From: Prorocentrum cordatum | Lineage: Eukaryota > Sar > Dinophyceae > Prorocentrales > Prorocentraceae | Length of the DNA stretch: 64,000 bases | Direction: 5' to 3' | Assembly (NCBI GenBank): GCA_963575745.1 | Contig: CAUYUJ010003558.1 | Coordinates: 1,321,306-1,385,305 of the forward strand | Part shown: in pieces, positions 1 through 11,530 of the stretch | Numbering within the stretch: the first letter of the stretch is position 1 | How the letters are laid out: every line of letters begins with the position of its first letter | Position numbers and translations under genes: made by a program | Notes under the pieces: model-generated | Databases searched by the model: none | What the model saw: only the letters and a program-made list of their open reading frames with translations | What the model was told of the DNA's origin: nothing

Positions 1-1660
1 CGAACCGTGTAAGGGGTGTGCCGACATGGGTGTGGGGGACGCATGTGAGCATTGTCACTGGCGCCTTCGGTGGAGCTCCCTCTGGGGCCACGAAACGTGT
101 GAGGGCATTGCCGAAGTAGGCATGTGGTGGGCGGGGCACAGCATGTGGACGCAGCCGCTGGGAGCTTCGGGGGAGCTCTCTATGGGGCCACGAAGCGTGA
201 GAGGGGTGTGCCGAAATGGAGGTGCGGTTGGCAGGGAACCGCATGTGGACCCAGCGACTAAGGCCTTCGGTGGAGCTCCCTATGGGGCCACGACGCGTGT
301 GAGGTGTGTGCCGACATGGAGGTGCGGTGGGCGGGGACTGGGGCCTTCGGAGAAGCCCCCCATGGGGCCACGAAACGTGTGAGTGGTGTGCCGAAATGGG
401 CATGCGGTGGGCGGCGAACCGCATGTGGACCCTCCCGCGGTGGCCGTCGGTTGAAGCTGATTGTCTGCTGTGTGCAATGCCAAAGCCCCCCACCATCCCA
501 TGCAACGAAACATTATCCTGTCGAAAGACCGAACCACATACAGTTGTGAGTAAGGCAAGTCTGAAGATTATTCGGTGCAGCTCCCTATGGGGCCACGAAG
601 CGTGTGATTGGTGTGTCGAAAATGGCGCGGGGCACGCATGTCAGCAATGTGAGCACTGTCACGGGCGCCTTCTGTGGAACTCCCTATGGAACTACCAAGC
701 GTGTGAGGGGAGTGCCGACATGGGTGCGGGGACGCATGTGAGCATTGCAACTGCGCCTTCAGCCGAGCCCTCTTTGAGGCGGAAGGAGAGTGCCGAAATG
801 GGTATAGGGATGCATGTGGGCACTGCCACTGGCGCCTTCGGTGGAGCCCCTGCATCGGGCCACGAACCATGTGAGTGGTGTGCCGAAATGGGCATGCGGT
901 GGGCGGCGAACCGCATGTGGGTCCTCCCGCTGTGGCCTTCGATGGGGCTCCGCATAGGGCCACGAAGCGTGTGAGGCGTGGAACCGCACGTGGACGCAGT
1001 CACTGGTGCCTCCGCTGGGGCTCCCTGTGGGGCCACGAAGCGTGTGAGTGGTGTGCCGATATGAACATGTGGTGGGCGGGGAACCGCACGTGGACGCTCC
1101 CTCAAGGGACGTCGGTGCAGCTCCCTCTGGGGCCACGAGCGTGTGAGGGTGTGCCGACATGGACACGCGGTGGGCAGGGAACCGCATATGGAGGCAGCTT
1201 CTAGGGCCTTCAGTGCAGCTCCGTGTGGGGCCACAAGACGTGTGAGGGGTGTGCCGAAATTGACAAGCTGCAGACGGGGAACCGCCTGTGGACGCAGCCA
1301 CTTGGGCCTTCGGTGCAACTCCCTGATGGACCACTAAACGTGTGAGGGGTGGGCCGGCATGGACATGCGGTGGGCGGGGAACCGCATGTGGACGCAGCCA
1401 CTGGGGCCTTCGGTGCAACTCCCTAAAAGACACCTAAACGTGTGAAGGTGTGCATGGACTTGCGGTGGTCTCGGAACCGCATATGGACGCAGCTTCCGGG
1501 GCCTTTAATGGAGCTCCCTATTGGCCACGAAACGTGTGAGGGGGGTGTCGAAACGGGCATGCGGTGGGCGGGGAACCGCATGTGGACGCAGCCACTGGGG
1601 CCTTCAGTAGAGCTTCCTGTGGCGCCACGAAACGTGTGAGGTGTGCACCGAAGTGGTTGA
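1..1660. repeat. Degenerate ~100 bp tandem repeat array (array A, block 1)
   Basis: The core GGGGCCACGAARCGTGTGAG recurs about every 80-105 bases (near 83, 184, 284, 364, 590, 1030 and on). Each unit continues into GGTGTGCCGAAATGG, then GGGAACCGCATGTGGAC, then GCCTTCGGTGGAGCTCCC. Units differ by many substitutions and small indels. Several frames are open through it, but the translations simply repeat the unit, so I do not call a gene. The array continues off the left edge. Confidence 0.85.
452..545. repeat. Fragment of dispersed family B inside array A
   Basis: The stretch containing GTGTGCAATGCCAAAGCCCC and the following CACCATCCC matches the family seen at 1800-1960, 3290-3330 and 53890-54210. 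It interrupts the regular spacing of array A, so it is probably an inserted or recombined fragment. Confidence 0.55.
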
Positions 1661-2435
1661 CATGCGGATGGCAGTGGCAAGGGAGTGGGGAGGAAGGATG
1701 GGGAGGAGGAGGAGGAGACGAAGAGAAGAACGTGGGGCGCCCTCTTCAAAACGAGGACTCAACATCACATTGCGGTTGGGAGCTGCAGAAGCTCATGTTC
1801 CACCAAATCTGGTTCATGCGCGGACACCCCGCGCTCATGTTGCATGGTTTCTGACAGGGATGGCGGGGGTGCCAGCATATTGCCTGCTGCGCGCAGGCCC
1901 ACCATCCCTGCCAACCAAAACATGTAACGTTCATTTTGCCAGGGACGGCGGGAGGAGCGGCGTACTGCCTGCTGTGCGTAGGCCCACCATGCTCACACCC
2001 GCACAGCACACACCATGCTCGCTAACCCGCCGTCACTTTGTTTAGGTTTCTGACAGGGACAATGGGAGGGTCGACATGCTGCACAATGTGGGCGTCGCGC
2101 AGCCGGCACGTGCTGCGCACCTTTCAGGCTCCGCGAACCTGGCTGGCGTCAGCATTGGTTCCCGATGGTTGTCGATGGCGACCTCCATCCATGCTGAGAC
2201 ACGGGTGCTACCTGTGTTTTGGGAGGGCGCGTGGGTATGAGCGAGACGGCTTGTTGCTTGTGGGTAATTAGCTTGACCACTGCTCCTGGTTAATATATAC
2301 GCCCCCACCCCACTCGACAGGCGACAAACCCAAGACCATGCCGACACCCCTCTCGCAATCCGTGTCAACGTAAATTAGTCTGGCGCAGGACCCAACCATA
2401 TGCAGTTGTGGGTGCCGCAGCTACGGGCATCGACT
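1661..2435. repeat. Family B/C composite repeat between two array A blocks
   Basis: A purine-rich tract (1690-1735) leads into TTCAAAACGAGGACTCAACA, then two family B units (near 1800 and 1930) with the hallmarks ACAGGGATGGCGG and ATTGCCTGCTG. From about 1980 to 2290 the order matches 54770-55025: CGCACAGCACACACC-type text, GACAGGGA, a GCGCACCT-rich stretch, CTGGCTGGCGTC, then a GATGGTTGTCGATG block. Around 2310-2360 it resembles 53700-53790 (GACAAACCCAAGACCATG). No convincing gene is present. Confidence 0.6.
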
Positions 2436-2439
2436 TCGG

Positions 2440-3075
2440 TTGTGATCCTTGTGGGGCCACGAAACGTGTGAGGGGTGTGCTGGAATGGGTGGCGCGGACG
2501 CATGCGGGCTGGGGACCTTCGGGGGAGCTCCTTGTGCGACCACGAAGCGTGTAAGGGGTGTGCCGACATGGGTTGTGACCTTCGGTGGAGCCCCCTAGGG
2601 GGCCACGAAACGTGTGACGGGTGTGCTGAAATTTGTGGCGCGGACGTCTGTGGGCACTGCCATTGAGGCCTTCGGTGGAGCTCGATGTGGGGCCACGAAA
2701 CGTGTGAGGGGTGTGCACACATGGCTGGCGCGGACGCATGTGGGCACTGCCACCGGGGCCTTCGGTGAAGCTCGCTGTGGGGCCACGAAACGTGAAGGGT
2801 GTGCCGACATGGGTGGCGCAGACGCAAGTGGAAACCGCTCTTTCGGTGGAGTTCCCTAGGGGACCACGAAACGAGTGAAGGGTGTGACGTCATGTGTGGC
2901 GTGGACGCATGTTGGCACCGCCACTGGGGCCGCCGGTGGAGCTCCCTATGGGGCCACGAAGAGTGTGATGGGGTGTGCCGACATGGGCGGCGCGGGCGCA
3001 TGTGGGCACCGCCATTGGGGCCTTCGCTGCAACTCCGTATGGGGCCACGAAATTGTGATGGATGTGCCGAAATGG
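2440..3075. repeat. Array A, block 2 (~90 bp units)
   Basis: The GGGGCCACGAAACGTGTGAG core recurs about seven times, with a variant spacer GGTGGCGCGGACGCATGTG. It ends in a GAT/GAC-rich stretch and is followed by the same TTCAAAACGAGGAC junction that follows block 1. Block 1 plus tail and block 2 plus tail therefore look like two copies of a higher-order repeat. Confidence 0.75.
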
Positions 3076-3345
3076 ATGATGAAGATGGTGATGACGACGA
3101 CGATGATGACGACGACGATGATGATGATGATGGCGGGAAAGATAAAGGGAAAAGGAACGAGTGAACAAGGGGCACTGTCTCTTCAAAACGAGGACCCAAC
3201 ACCACAGGATGGTTTGAACATGCAATTGCACCAAACTATGGATCATGCGCGGAAGCCCGCGACAAGGACGGCGGGTGTGCTGGCAGATTGCCTGTCGTGC
3301 GCAATGCCAACGCCACCCTCACCATCCCTGTCAAGTAAACATTGT
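3060..3345. repeat. GAT/GAC microsatellite followed by a family B unit
   Basis: Bases 3060-3135 are imperfect GAT/GAC triplets. Then comes TTCAAAACGAGGACCCAAC, ATGGATCATGCGCGG near 3238, and CCAACGCCACCCTCACCATC. This copies the order seen at 1690-1900. Confidence 0.65.
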
Positions 3346-3843
3346 ACATTGAACCAACATCTGGATCACCAGACGCTGGCTCCCAGAGGCCCATCGATTC
3401 ACCAATGCTGGCTTTTCTACTGGAATGTTTGTCCAATCTGCGCCCCTCCTGCCGGCACCCCCCTTGGGTTTCGCATGAGCTCGTGTGTTCACTCATCGGC
3501 GTAACGGCCGTCACTGGGCCCGCCTCCCCCTTTGTTTCGCCGGCTTGCGCAACACAGTTCTCTTCGACGCCCTGGCCGCTAGCCACGCTGGGGCGGAGTC
3601 GAAGCATCTCGGGCTGCTCCCCCGCGCGCCGCCGGGGAGGCCACCCCGGGAGGCGAGCGGGGCGCGCCCCGCGTGGACGACAACAGCCGCCGCCCCGCCG
3701 ACGTCTACCTGCCCCGGTAGCGCGACAAACACGGCAATTGCCCGGGACTTTCCCGCCACGTCTGGGATGCGCGCCGGCCTCCTCGCCGCTTCGACAGTTT
3801 CGTCAAGTGCGCCAGCAAAGCTGCGCGACGATTTAATTTCTTC
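3346..3843. other. No recognised gene
   Basis: Frames are open on both strands across 3236-3850, but none shows a domain I recognise. From about 3590 to 3720 the sequence is very GC-rich. Confidence 0.5.
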
Positions 3844-3925
3844 AATATAATAATAATAATAATAATATCAATAATAATAATACTAATAATAAAAACATAT
3901 ATATATATATATATATATTATATTT
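3844..3925. repeat. AAT/AT microsatellite
   Basis: AAT triplets (3844-3890) are followed by an uninterrupted AT dinucleotide run (about 3896-3918), a sharp contrast to the GC-rich surroundings. Confidence 0.95.
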
Positions 3926-4597
3926 TTAAAGAAAAACGACGCGTGGACACCGCGCTACAGCGCGCGGCGCAGGGCGTCACCTTCCTCCACATGGTGGTGG
4001 TAGCGGCCCACTGCGGCGGGCGGGGCCGCGAGGTGCGCAAGGCTTCAGTGGTCTTGGCCAAACGCGTGGCCGACGCCGAAGGGAAACGACGCCGCTCTGG
4101 TAGCGGGCCAACGCGTCCAGCGCATCCCCATCTCCACGCACAGGGAAAACGCGCGGACGGTGTTACATCGCCTCCAGACACAATCTGGGGGGGGGGGGGG
4201 GGGCGGGGGGGCCCGCGGCCTGCTTGGCCGCGGCTGTGGCGATGCGCCCCGGGCGTTGCCTAGCGCCCCGCTCCACCCCTCTCACGTTTGCTGGGCAACG
4301 CTGGCGCCCCCCCTTCCGCGCGCCCCATCCACGGGCGCCACCTGGCCGCCCACATCTCAGCAAGGCGGCGGGTGGATCCTGCAGAGGGCAAGCCCCGCCA
4401 ACCTGCAGGGCGCTGTGCTCGAACAGGGGCTCCGACGCTCCCGACGCCCATCCCGACGGCCAGAACCACGCCCCACCCACTCCAGCACTCCCCCCGCCTG
4501 CGTCGCCTGGTCGGGGTCGCCGCCACAGTATCTCCGTAACCTCGTCGCGGGTGGCCTTTTCTCCTGGTCCTTTTGAAAGCCCGTCGGCTTGCGGCTG
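3926..4597. other. GC-rich stretch with a poly-G run, no recognised gene
   Basis: A G-rich run occupies about 4187-4211. An open plus-strand stretch at 3943-4180 has protein-like composition (a short hydrophobic part, then basic), but no family is recognisable and no splice signal is clear. Confidence 0.4.
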
Positions 4598-4742
4598 CTC
4601 CTCCTCCCTCCTCCTCCTCCTCCTCGTGTTCCTCCTCCTCGTTTTCCTCCTCCTCGTTTTCCTCCTCGTTCTCCTCCTCCTCCTCCTCCTCCTCCTCCTC
4701 CTCCTCCTCCTCCTCTTCCTCCTCCTTTTCCTCGTGTCACAT
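4598..4742. repeat. CTC trinucleotide microsatellite
   Basis: Nearly continuous CTC repeats with scattered G and T. The poly-Ser, poly-Pro and poly-Leu frames here are artefacts of the repeat. Confidence 0.95.
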
Positions 4743-5584
4743 CATTCCCTTTGCTCCCTGCGTGCTGTCGTCGCCTGGCCCCTTTCTCGCCTGCCCGCCC
4801 GCCCCGCCAGCCCCAGCCTCCCGCCTGCGCATTCGTCGTCGTTTGCCTGCTTCTCCCCTCCTCAGCACCCTCTCGCTGGACAGCGCAGTGCCCGCCGGGG
4901 CACAGCATGGCGACGCGCAGGTCTGCAAGGCAGGTAAGTGCCAGCGGCAAGCTGTTGCGGCTACCCGACGTCCTTCTATTCTGAACCCCCGCCAGTGCTT
5001 CAGGCGAGGACGCGAGAAACGTCAATGCGGCGGACCCCAGCGTGCGAGCGAAGCGGGCACACTGTGGCGCATTGGCGGAGTAAGAATCTGGGAGGAGCCG
5101 AACGGGAGGCAAACTTGGCGGGTAGGCTAGGTGCAGTCAAAGGAAAACTGCTGCTAGTGGAAATGCGAGGTGCATTTGTAGGCATCAGGTATCTCTGGGA
5201 CGATCGTCACGCTTTGAGCATCGCTGCGTCCGTTGGCACTGTGAGAAAGATGCGCGCGCAATGCTGCCACGAGCCATCGAACCCTGCCCTCCTGGCCCTC
5301 TCGCGCTAACATTTCTAAAAGCCCACAAGGGGCGTCGCCCCAGCGACTTACATTCATCGAGGAAGGACCCTCCAGCAACCCATGCCGAAAACAAAGGTGC
5401 GCTCCAGCACTACAATTTTTATCGCTGCGGCCTGGCCGTGAATCATCTGTGCCAACTGACCGCAAACTTCTGTATAGGAGGGTGGTCTCGCATATCCACA
5501 CACGTAACCCATGAACCTGGCCCACCCACAACTCAGGTTCGCGAGCCTCTGGGGCATTCGGGGTCCTCAAGGTGGCATTTGGAC
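4743..5584. other. No recognised gene
   Basis: A minus-strand frame around 5354-5557 has ordinary amino-acid composition with aromatic and cysteine residues and might be an exon, but I see no domain and no convincing splice pair. Confidence 0.35.
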
Positions 5585-6100
5585 GGCCCAAGGTAGCCCA
5601 ATATGCCTCCAAGATAATCCAAGATGGCTTGAAGACGGCCCTCGAGAGCCTCAAGACGGCCTAGGACGGCATCGAGACGGCTAATTATGACACAAGATGA
5701 CCCTGAGACGGCTCAAGATGGCCTCCAGACGGCCCAATATGCCCAACTACTGCCGAAGAGGGCTCCAAGAAACCCTCCACGGGGGGCCAAAGACGCAAGC
5801 GCAATTGATGTTCCACATGGTTTTGAAGGTCCTTGGCGTTCTCGCCTTGTCGGGCGTGTCACACCCCGAGGTGGCCCAAGAGGTCCCCAATAAGACCCCA
5901 AGGCGGCGCAAGAGGGCCCCAGAGGCACCCAAAACGGCTCCAAGAGGATTCCTACCACGACCAAGGATACCTCCAAGATGGCCGCACAGCGCCCGAAGAG
6001 GGCCCCAACTCGGCCCTGAGAGGTCCCCACAACGTCCTCCCCAGGCGGCGCCCAGAACGCCCCAAGAGAGCTACAAGAGGCCACCAAGAGGCATCCATCG
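5585..6100. repeat. Family D block: short AAGATGGC/AAGACGGC/AAGAGGCC repeats with a conserved core
   Basis: Units of 10-15 bases built on CCAAGATGGC, CAAGACGGC and CCCAAGAGG run through the region. In the middle (about 5805-5865) lies a non-repetitive core, ATTGATGTTCCACATGG then TTTTGAAGGTCCTTGGCG. The same core sits inside comparable blocks near 28741 and 39643, and a weaker version near 55252. Confidence 0.7.
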
Positions 6101-6153
6101 TCCTCTCTGTCCTTTCTCTCCTCCTTCTCCCCCTCTGTCTCCCCCTCTTCTTT

Positions 6154-6314
6154 GAAGGGGCCCCAGGACACACACATAAATACACACAAATAAAATGATT
6201 CACCATATTTTCCTATATTTTCTGGGTTTCTGTCTTCCCCCCCACTTCTCATATTTTCCTATATTTTCTACGGAATCGAAGGTTAATGGTGTCAGTGTGT
6301 TTCTTTTCCTCCTG
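6154..6314. repeat. Dispersed AT-rich repeat, family E copy 1
   Basis: About 160 bases beginning GAAGGGGCCC, then ACACACAAATAAA-type text, two tandem copies of ATATTTTCCTATATTTTCT, and ending in TTCCTCCTG. Two other copies lie at 31860-32020 and 56791-56950 with the same order and both ends conserved. I see no TIRs and no coding potential. Confidence 0.85.
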
Positions 6315-7110
6315 ATTCTTCTGCTTCTCCCCCTTTCTCTCCTTCTCACCCTCTTTCTCCCCCTCTTTTTCCCCTCTTTCTCTCCTTCTCCCTCTCTTTC
6401 CCCCCCTGGCTGGCCCACGACGACAAGGGCCCACACCACCGTGGCGCCAGCTACGCGAGCTCAACACCTTGTTCCCAGACCATACAGCGACCCACCGAGG
6501 GCCCAAAGGGGCAGCCACTGCTTCTTGCAGCTCCCGCCGGCCTGTTGCAGCTCGACAGGCTCCCGACCACCCAGGGGAGAGTGATGTAAGAGATGCCAGG
6601 AGAAGCATCTGCGTATCCACCCCCCTTCTCCCCTATCTTTTCTTCTCCTCGGTCATTCTCCCTGGGCCCCGTTCCCTTTTCCTCTTCCCCGTAGAGATGG
6701 CGGTAGGAGGAACGCTTCTGGGCCCAGGGACCTGTGCTTCCCGAGCACCTCAGCCTCTGGTGCAGCAGCTCCAAGGAGTCGTTGTGTCCGTTCCCTGTGT
6801 TCCAAATCTCCCGCGGTGGGCTCTGCAAGACCCAATCTCCCTCCTGGGGGGGGCGGACGGAGAGGATGATGAGGAAGAGGATGAGGAGGAAGAGCAGGAA
6901 AAGGAGGGCGGCGAGGGGCGGGAAGATGTGCAAGAGGATCGAGGTGCATGAGTCCGGGGACGACGCGGGAGAGGATGTCAGGGAAGGAACAGGAGGAGAA
7001 GGGGAGGAGGGATGATGAGGAGGATGAGGAGGATGATGCTGACGTTGATGCTGATGATGATGCTGCTGACGCTGATGATGCTGGAGATGGTGATGATGGT
7101 GAAAGAGCTT
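6315..7110. other. Pyrimidine tract, anonymous GC-rich stretch, then purine/GAT tract
   Basis: CCCTTTCTCTCC-type tract at 6320-6410, nothing recognised at 6420-6855, then GGA/GAT repeats at 6857-6950 and GAT/GCTGAT repeats at 7010-7105. The frames through the tracts are low-complexity artefacts. Confidence 0.6.
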
Positions 7111-8163
7111 AGTGCCTAGCCGATCACCTGATCCGTCGAGTAATGTGACCACCTGACATCGGCGCCGACCCCTGCGACCTACTTCGGGGCTCCAGATCCA
7201 TCCCCAATCTGGTAGGAACACGATGCTTTGGTCCGCTGTGCACTGCATCTCTCCGCTCCGCCTCCGGTCCAATCGTCGACGATGCTCGTTTGATTCTGCG
7301 CCATAGGCAATTTAACCCGAAGAGCCCCTACGGAGCGAAGCGCGTGTATGGATTTAGTCAGGGGGTGCCTGACCTTTGGCAAAAACAAGCGCGTGAGGCC
7401 TCTTGCAGCTAAGCACTTGCTCAGAGGGGCCCGCATTCGGAATGCGCAGCCGCAGGGCAGAAACAAAACAAGTCACAAGATGTATTGGCCAAAAACATGG
7501 AGTACAAGACACGAGATCTGTGCAGAATGCTCGACGCATGCAGCCACCCAACTGGATACATGAACGAATAATGAGACGGCAGAATGGATGGCTACTGCCG
7601 GAACAGAACAAGGAGCAAATTATTTCCTTGTCAGCCCCGTGTTATGATCAGGCCGACTCAATCTAGAACCGCCAGCGCCTTCACCACGGGCAAAGGACGG
7701 CTTCCTTGCCGAAGCGCCCATCGGATCCGACCGAGATTGTGAAGGACCAGGGGCTGGAGCAAATGACGGTGCAAGAGATCTCCCCAGAATGTGGCAACTC
7801 ATCCAAAGGCAAAGCTCGTCGCAATGCACCGGCCGAGGACGGCGGAACTCAACCGGCGGCGTGCTGATCAGAGGGTGTACGTCCGAGATGCGGGGGTGAA
7901 CGAGGGCGGTCCAGACGTAGAGCAGGTGCCAGAACGGGCTCTGCAGCAACACTTTCCCCAGAAATCTGCGCTTTGGCCAGCCGCACCTGCTAGATGTGGA
8001 ATGGCCTCAACGCGAGGCTGGGGACCATCCGGAAGAAAAGGATCAGATGAGACCACCCATGGCCATCGTGGCCTGCTTGGCCGTCTGGCGCTCCTCCTTC
8101 TTGCGCAGACGTTGGGCCCGACGCACGGTTCGAAGTCTTTTTCATCCAGCAGTTGATCCAGAT
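7111..8163. other. No recognised gene
   Basis: Mixed-composition DNA with short frames on both strands (7348-7563 and 7791-8156 on plus, 7620-7952 on minus). None has a recognisable domain or clear exon borders. Confidence 0.4.
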
Positions 8164-8325
8164 CGAAGGATTGCAAAAAAACCCGGATTGCAAAAAAACC
8201 CAAGGATTGCAAAAAAAAACCCAGGATTGCAAAAAAACCCAAGGATTGCAAAAAAAACCCGAAGGATTGCAAAAAAACGAAGGATTGCAAAAGAACGAAG
8301 GGTTTTTTTGCAATCCTTCGTTCCA
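8164..8325. repeat. Minisatellite AAGGATTGCAAAAAAACCC with a terminal inverted copy
   Basis: About eight units of 15-19 bases built on GGATTGCAAAAAAACCC, varying mainly in A-run length. The last unit is inverted (GGGTTTTTTTGCAATCCTTC near 8300), so the right end can fold into a hairpin. It is too short and irregular for a CRISPR array. Confidence 0.9.
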
Positions 8326-8670
8326 GGGGCGCCTTCGCGCTTCGCGCTGCGCGAAGCGCGAACAACCTCGTGCCCTCGCGCCGCCCCCATGGGGAGAGTA
8401 AGAGAAGGAGGACGGATCGGCGCCGGACCGCGAAACGCAAATCGCCTCGCGCCCTCGAAGGCGCCTTTGACATTCGGAGTCGTCCGCTCTGCCCTGTGCT
8501 GTGCTGGGCTCGGAGCCGCTGGCGCCGAGGGGCGCACCGGCGCAGGGGGTCGAGGCGCAGAGGGCCGCAGCTGGAGAGCGGAACGCGAGGCTTCGCTCTG
8601 TGGGGCCCGATCCGAAGCAAGAGCCATGCTCAATTTCGGCGGCGAGCCAAGGGGGGGAGGTGGGGAAGTG

Positions 8671-8877
8671 TCAGGGGGACGTAAGACCTGGGTACAGGGG
8701 ACTCGGAAATCCCCGACGAGGTCGTCAACAAAAATGACGAGGCCGAACCTGCATTTTGACGAGGCCTCCCGCTGCAGACATCCCACGAAACTCCTCCTCG
8801 CCAAAATCCGAGGCGCGGTCGTCAAAAAACGATGGCGAACCCGAGTCCTGGCAAACCCGGGTCTTACGCTCCCCCGA
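8671..8877. mobile_element. MITE family F, copy 1 (non-autonomous TIR element)
   Basis: This 207 base element has long TIRs: the left end contains GACGTAAGACCTGGGT and the right end ACCCGGGTCTTACGCTCCC. It closely matches 34521-34726 throughout. The flanks carry AAGTG on both sides (8666-8670 and 8878-8882), or an imperfect 7-mer if the end is set two bases inward. No protein is encoded; a transposase would act in trans. Confidence 0.85.
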
Positions 8878-9469
8878 AAGTGAGAAGGAAAGGCCGTTCT
8901 CAGAAAGCGGCGGGGCTTCTCGGAAACCCTCGGGCCTTCTGGAAAGGGTTTTTTCTGTGTCTTCGGGAATGGCTTAGCGAACTTCTCCAAAAGCCGGGGG
9001 ACTTCCAAGCCGTCTCAGAAGGCCCGCCCTTTCTCACTCCCCCCTCGCTCGCCGGCGGAATGTGGTGGGAACCAATACCTTGGCCCGCGCCAAAGCCGAC
9101 TTCAAAATCTGTGCGCGTCATCATTGCGCCGGACCTGGCTGATCAAGGTGCCATGCGTTGTCCCTGGTGCTGCGGGACACCCACGGAAAGAATCTGCCCA
9201 AGCCGACGGACGATGGAGGAGGAGGGGGACGAGGAAGAAAAAGAGACTCCAGGTCACATGGGCTACCAGAGGACAAGAAAAGGAGGAGACGAAGGATGAT
9301 GAGGAAACACATGATTCAACACACGTGATACGACGAACTCTACACATGAAAGGAAAGGGAGAACCGGTGTCAGCATGAGAGTGGTTGGAAAAAACGAAAT
9401 AATGTGAACATTGGCACCAGAGGACGAAACGAGATGCCAGGGAAAAACAATAATGCTGATGCTACTGAT
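8878..9469. other. No recognised gene
   Basis: Open frames on both strands (for example 8832-9299 plus) have no recognisable domain. Purine-rich from about 9210 to 9300. Confidence 0.4.
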
Positions 9470-9600
9470 GGGGATGATGAACATGATGATGATGATGGTG
9501 ATGATGATGATGATGATGATGGCGGTGGTGGTAACGATGACGATGACGATGACGACGAACGATGACGATCGGGATGACGACAATGATACCCTAAGTTGCG
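9470..9600. repeat. GAT/GAC microsatellite
   Basis: GATGATGAT and GACGATGAC runs. On the minus strand it lies downstream of LINE1, so it may derive from an ATC-type 3' tail (inference). Confidence 0.9.
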
Positions 9601-10187
9601 GGCGGTGTTGCTTCTCCCCAACAGGGCGCGCCGCGCCGTCGAGCCCTTGGCGAGCAGGCGGGCTCTGGCGTCGACGGCCCTCACAACGGCTGCGCTCGAG
9701 ACCGTTGCCGAGGAAGCAGAGAGCGTGATACCGTGAAAAGCGGCAATAGAAAAAATACTGTCATAAAAAAGGATACGCGAATGAGATAGAAGAGTGCGAG
9801 ACGGGGTGGAGCTCAGACCAGCAAGGCGGAAGCGCGAGCTGAGGTGGGATCCGGCGGCGGCAGTGAGGACCGGACAGCTGTGGTAAAAGCGGGTGCTGTC
9901 CCCGCCCATTGCACAACAACCGGCTCTGCAGATTTGGCGATCTTGCCGAAGGCGTTGCGCTATGCGTCGATCGGAAAAGAAGAATAAATCATGAAAACGG
10001 GCAAGGCTTTACTGATCAGACCGAGCCTTGTTACTCAGAAATCAGCATCGCGCGGAGTGGCCTCAGTAGGGATACTGAAAAGGACTCGGCAGGAGACGCC
10101 GAGCGAAGAAACACACACACATGTACCACGATGGATGACGGTTCTGTGCGCTTCGCAAATGTAGAAGTTCACTTCGCGCGCATCCCG
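9601..10187. other. No recognised gene; probable 3' flank or UTR of LINE1
   Basis: Mixed composition without a recognised frame. It lies between the last recognisable LINE1 reverse-transcriptase text and the GAT tract. Assigning it to the LINE is inference. Confidence 0.35.
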
Positions 10188-11530
10188 TTAAATAAAGACG
10201 CTATGGGTCGTCGAGAACCTCTCCGCATCGCTCGTTGTACTGGTGGAACATGCCAGCTTTCTGCGCACGTCAACACATAGCAGCTTTCGTATCAATCTCC
10301 AGACGGCGGATGTTCCGTAGACCGACATCGGCACTTGAACGAATTTCTGCAGGAATCGCAAACCTCGGCGCTGCCGCGTGGGCCTGGGGGTCCTCTCGTA
10401 CATTCTTGCACGCCGCGGGCGTCGGAGCGAAGAACTGCTGCGCGTGGCCGAGAACGGAGTGGGCGAGAAAACCGCAGGCTGCAATGCTCCTGGCCAGGCC
10501 CATGGCAAGGCCGCGGATACGACGGCAACGACCGAGAAGCACTTCGGCGGGGGCGGCCCAGGACAACGCGCGACTGTGCTTCTCAGATCCCCAAGTAGAG
10601 CCCTGGCCCTGAACCGTGAGCTGGCTGCTGTTAGCCCGTAGCCCCTGAATTCCCAAGCGACGTCGCGCCCGGAAACCAAACCCAGGACCACGTGCGAGCA
10701 TATCTTCAAATTCAGACTGAGGCCGCTGCTTCGAGCCACTTGGACAAAGACCCGAAGAACACCAGGCAATATCTGAAAAGGTTACCAGCCGGCAAGCCGT
10801 CGTCGCCTGCGCGCGGAAGTGCACGAGCATCTGTCCTGACGAGCGGGCGATGGTGATACCAAAGAAAGGGGTCGACGGCCGAGGTCGAACATCCTGGCGT
10901 CATCCCGCGACGAATGATATCCCCCGTCGAATCTGCCACGGAAGCGACTGCGAGTTCACAGGTTGCCATAATGAGCGTCGATGGCATTGAAGAGAGGCTG
11001 GGATGGGGGCTCCAGAAACGCGAAGTATGCGACGAATGAACGAGTGGGCGAGGCTGGGCATGCGACAGCTTTTGACCTGGGAAACGATGCCACTGTGGCC
11101 CGGGCGTGCTTGATGAGGGGCCAACAAAAGGGCAGAGGCGACAAGTTTGTTGCATCTGTCCGACAGAGCGATCGTCCTGGCGTCTGAAGGCCGCATGGCA
11201 ACTGATGCGCCATTGGACGACAGGTCGCCCTTCGGCAGCGCGACGGCGTCAGAGTGGTTGAATGCGGGGGCAGGGGGGCCCCGTCTACAGCGCCGCCTGA
11301 TCGTTTGCGAACAGGGACTCAACTGACGGATGCCCTCCCAAACTCCGGGCGGCGCACGGAATGCCATCGGCGCCAGGGGGGCCAGCGCGCCCGGCGGAAA
11401 CCAAATTTTCAAATCGCCGCGGGAGAGCGGCAAAAAGAAGGGCCACGCGGGACCGGGAACTCGCGCGCAGCGGTTGCCCTGCGGCCCTATCTCTACTTCA
11501 GCCTGCACTTGCCCACGGCGGCCACGAAGT
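10188..11530 (-). pseudogene. Decayed LINE reverse transcriptase (LINE1 ORF2, RT part)
   Basis: Non-LTR reverse-transcriptase signatures appear in order on the minus strand but jump between frames. Near 11250-11160 are ALPKGD and RPSDARTIALSD, which match the early RT blocks. Around 10915-10880 RRGMTPGCS corresponds to the RGxPQGCPLS box B. DPFLWYHH follows, and near 10820 GDD stands for the A/YxDD box C. Further on, SGLSLNLK (near 10720) and DVAWEFRGYGL match the palm and thumb text of dinoflagellate LINEs. The frame changes and a weakened box B mean it cannot make an intact enzyme. It lies directly downstream of the endonuclease part. Confidence 0.75.

Noticed and set aside
1-1660. CRISPR-like regular repeats
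   Set aside because: Units are ~100 bases, degenerate throughout, with no unique spacers and no cas genes. Eukaryotic satellite is the simpler explanation.
8164-8325. CRISPR array
   Set aside because: Repeats of 15-19 bases with almost no spacer and variable A-runs; this is a minisatellite.
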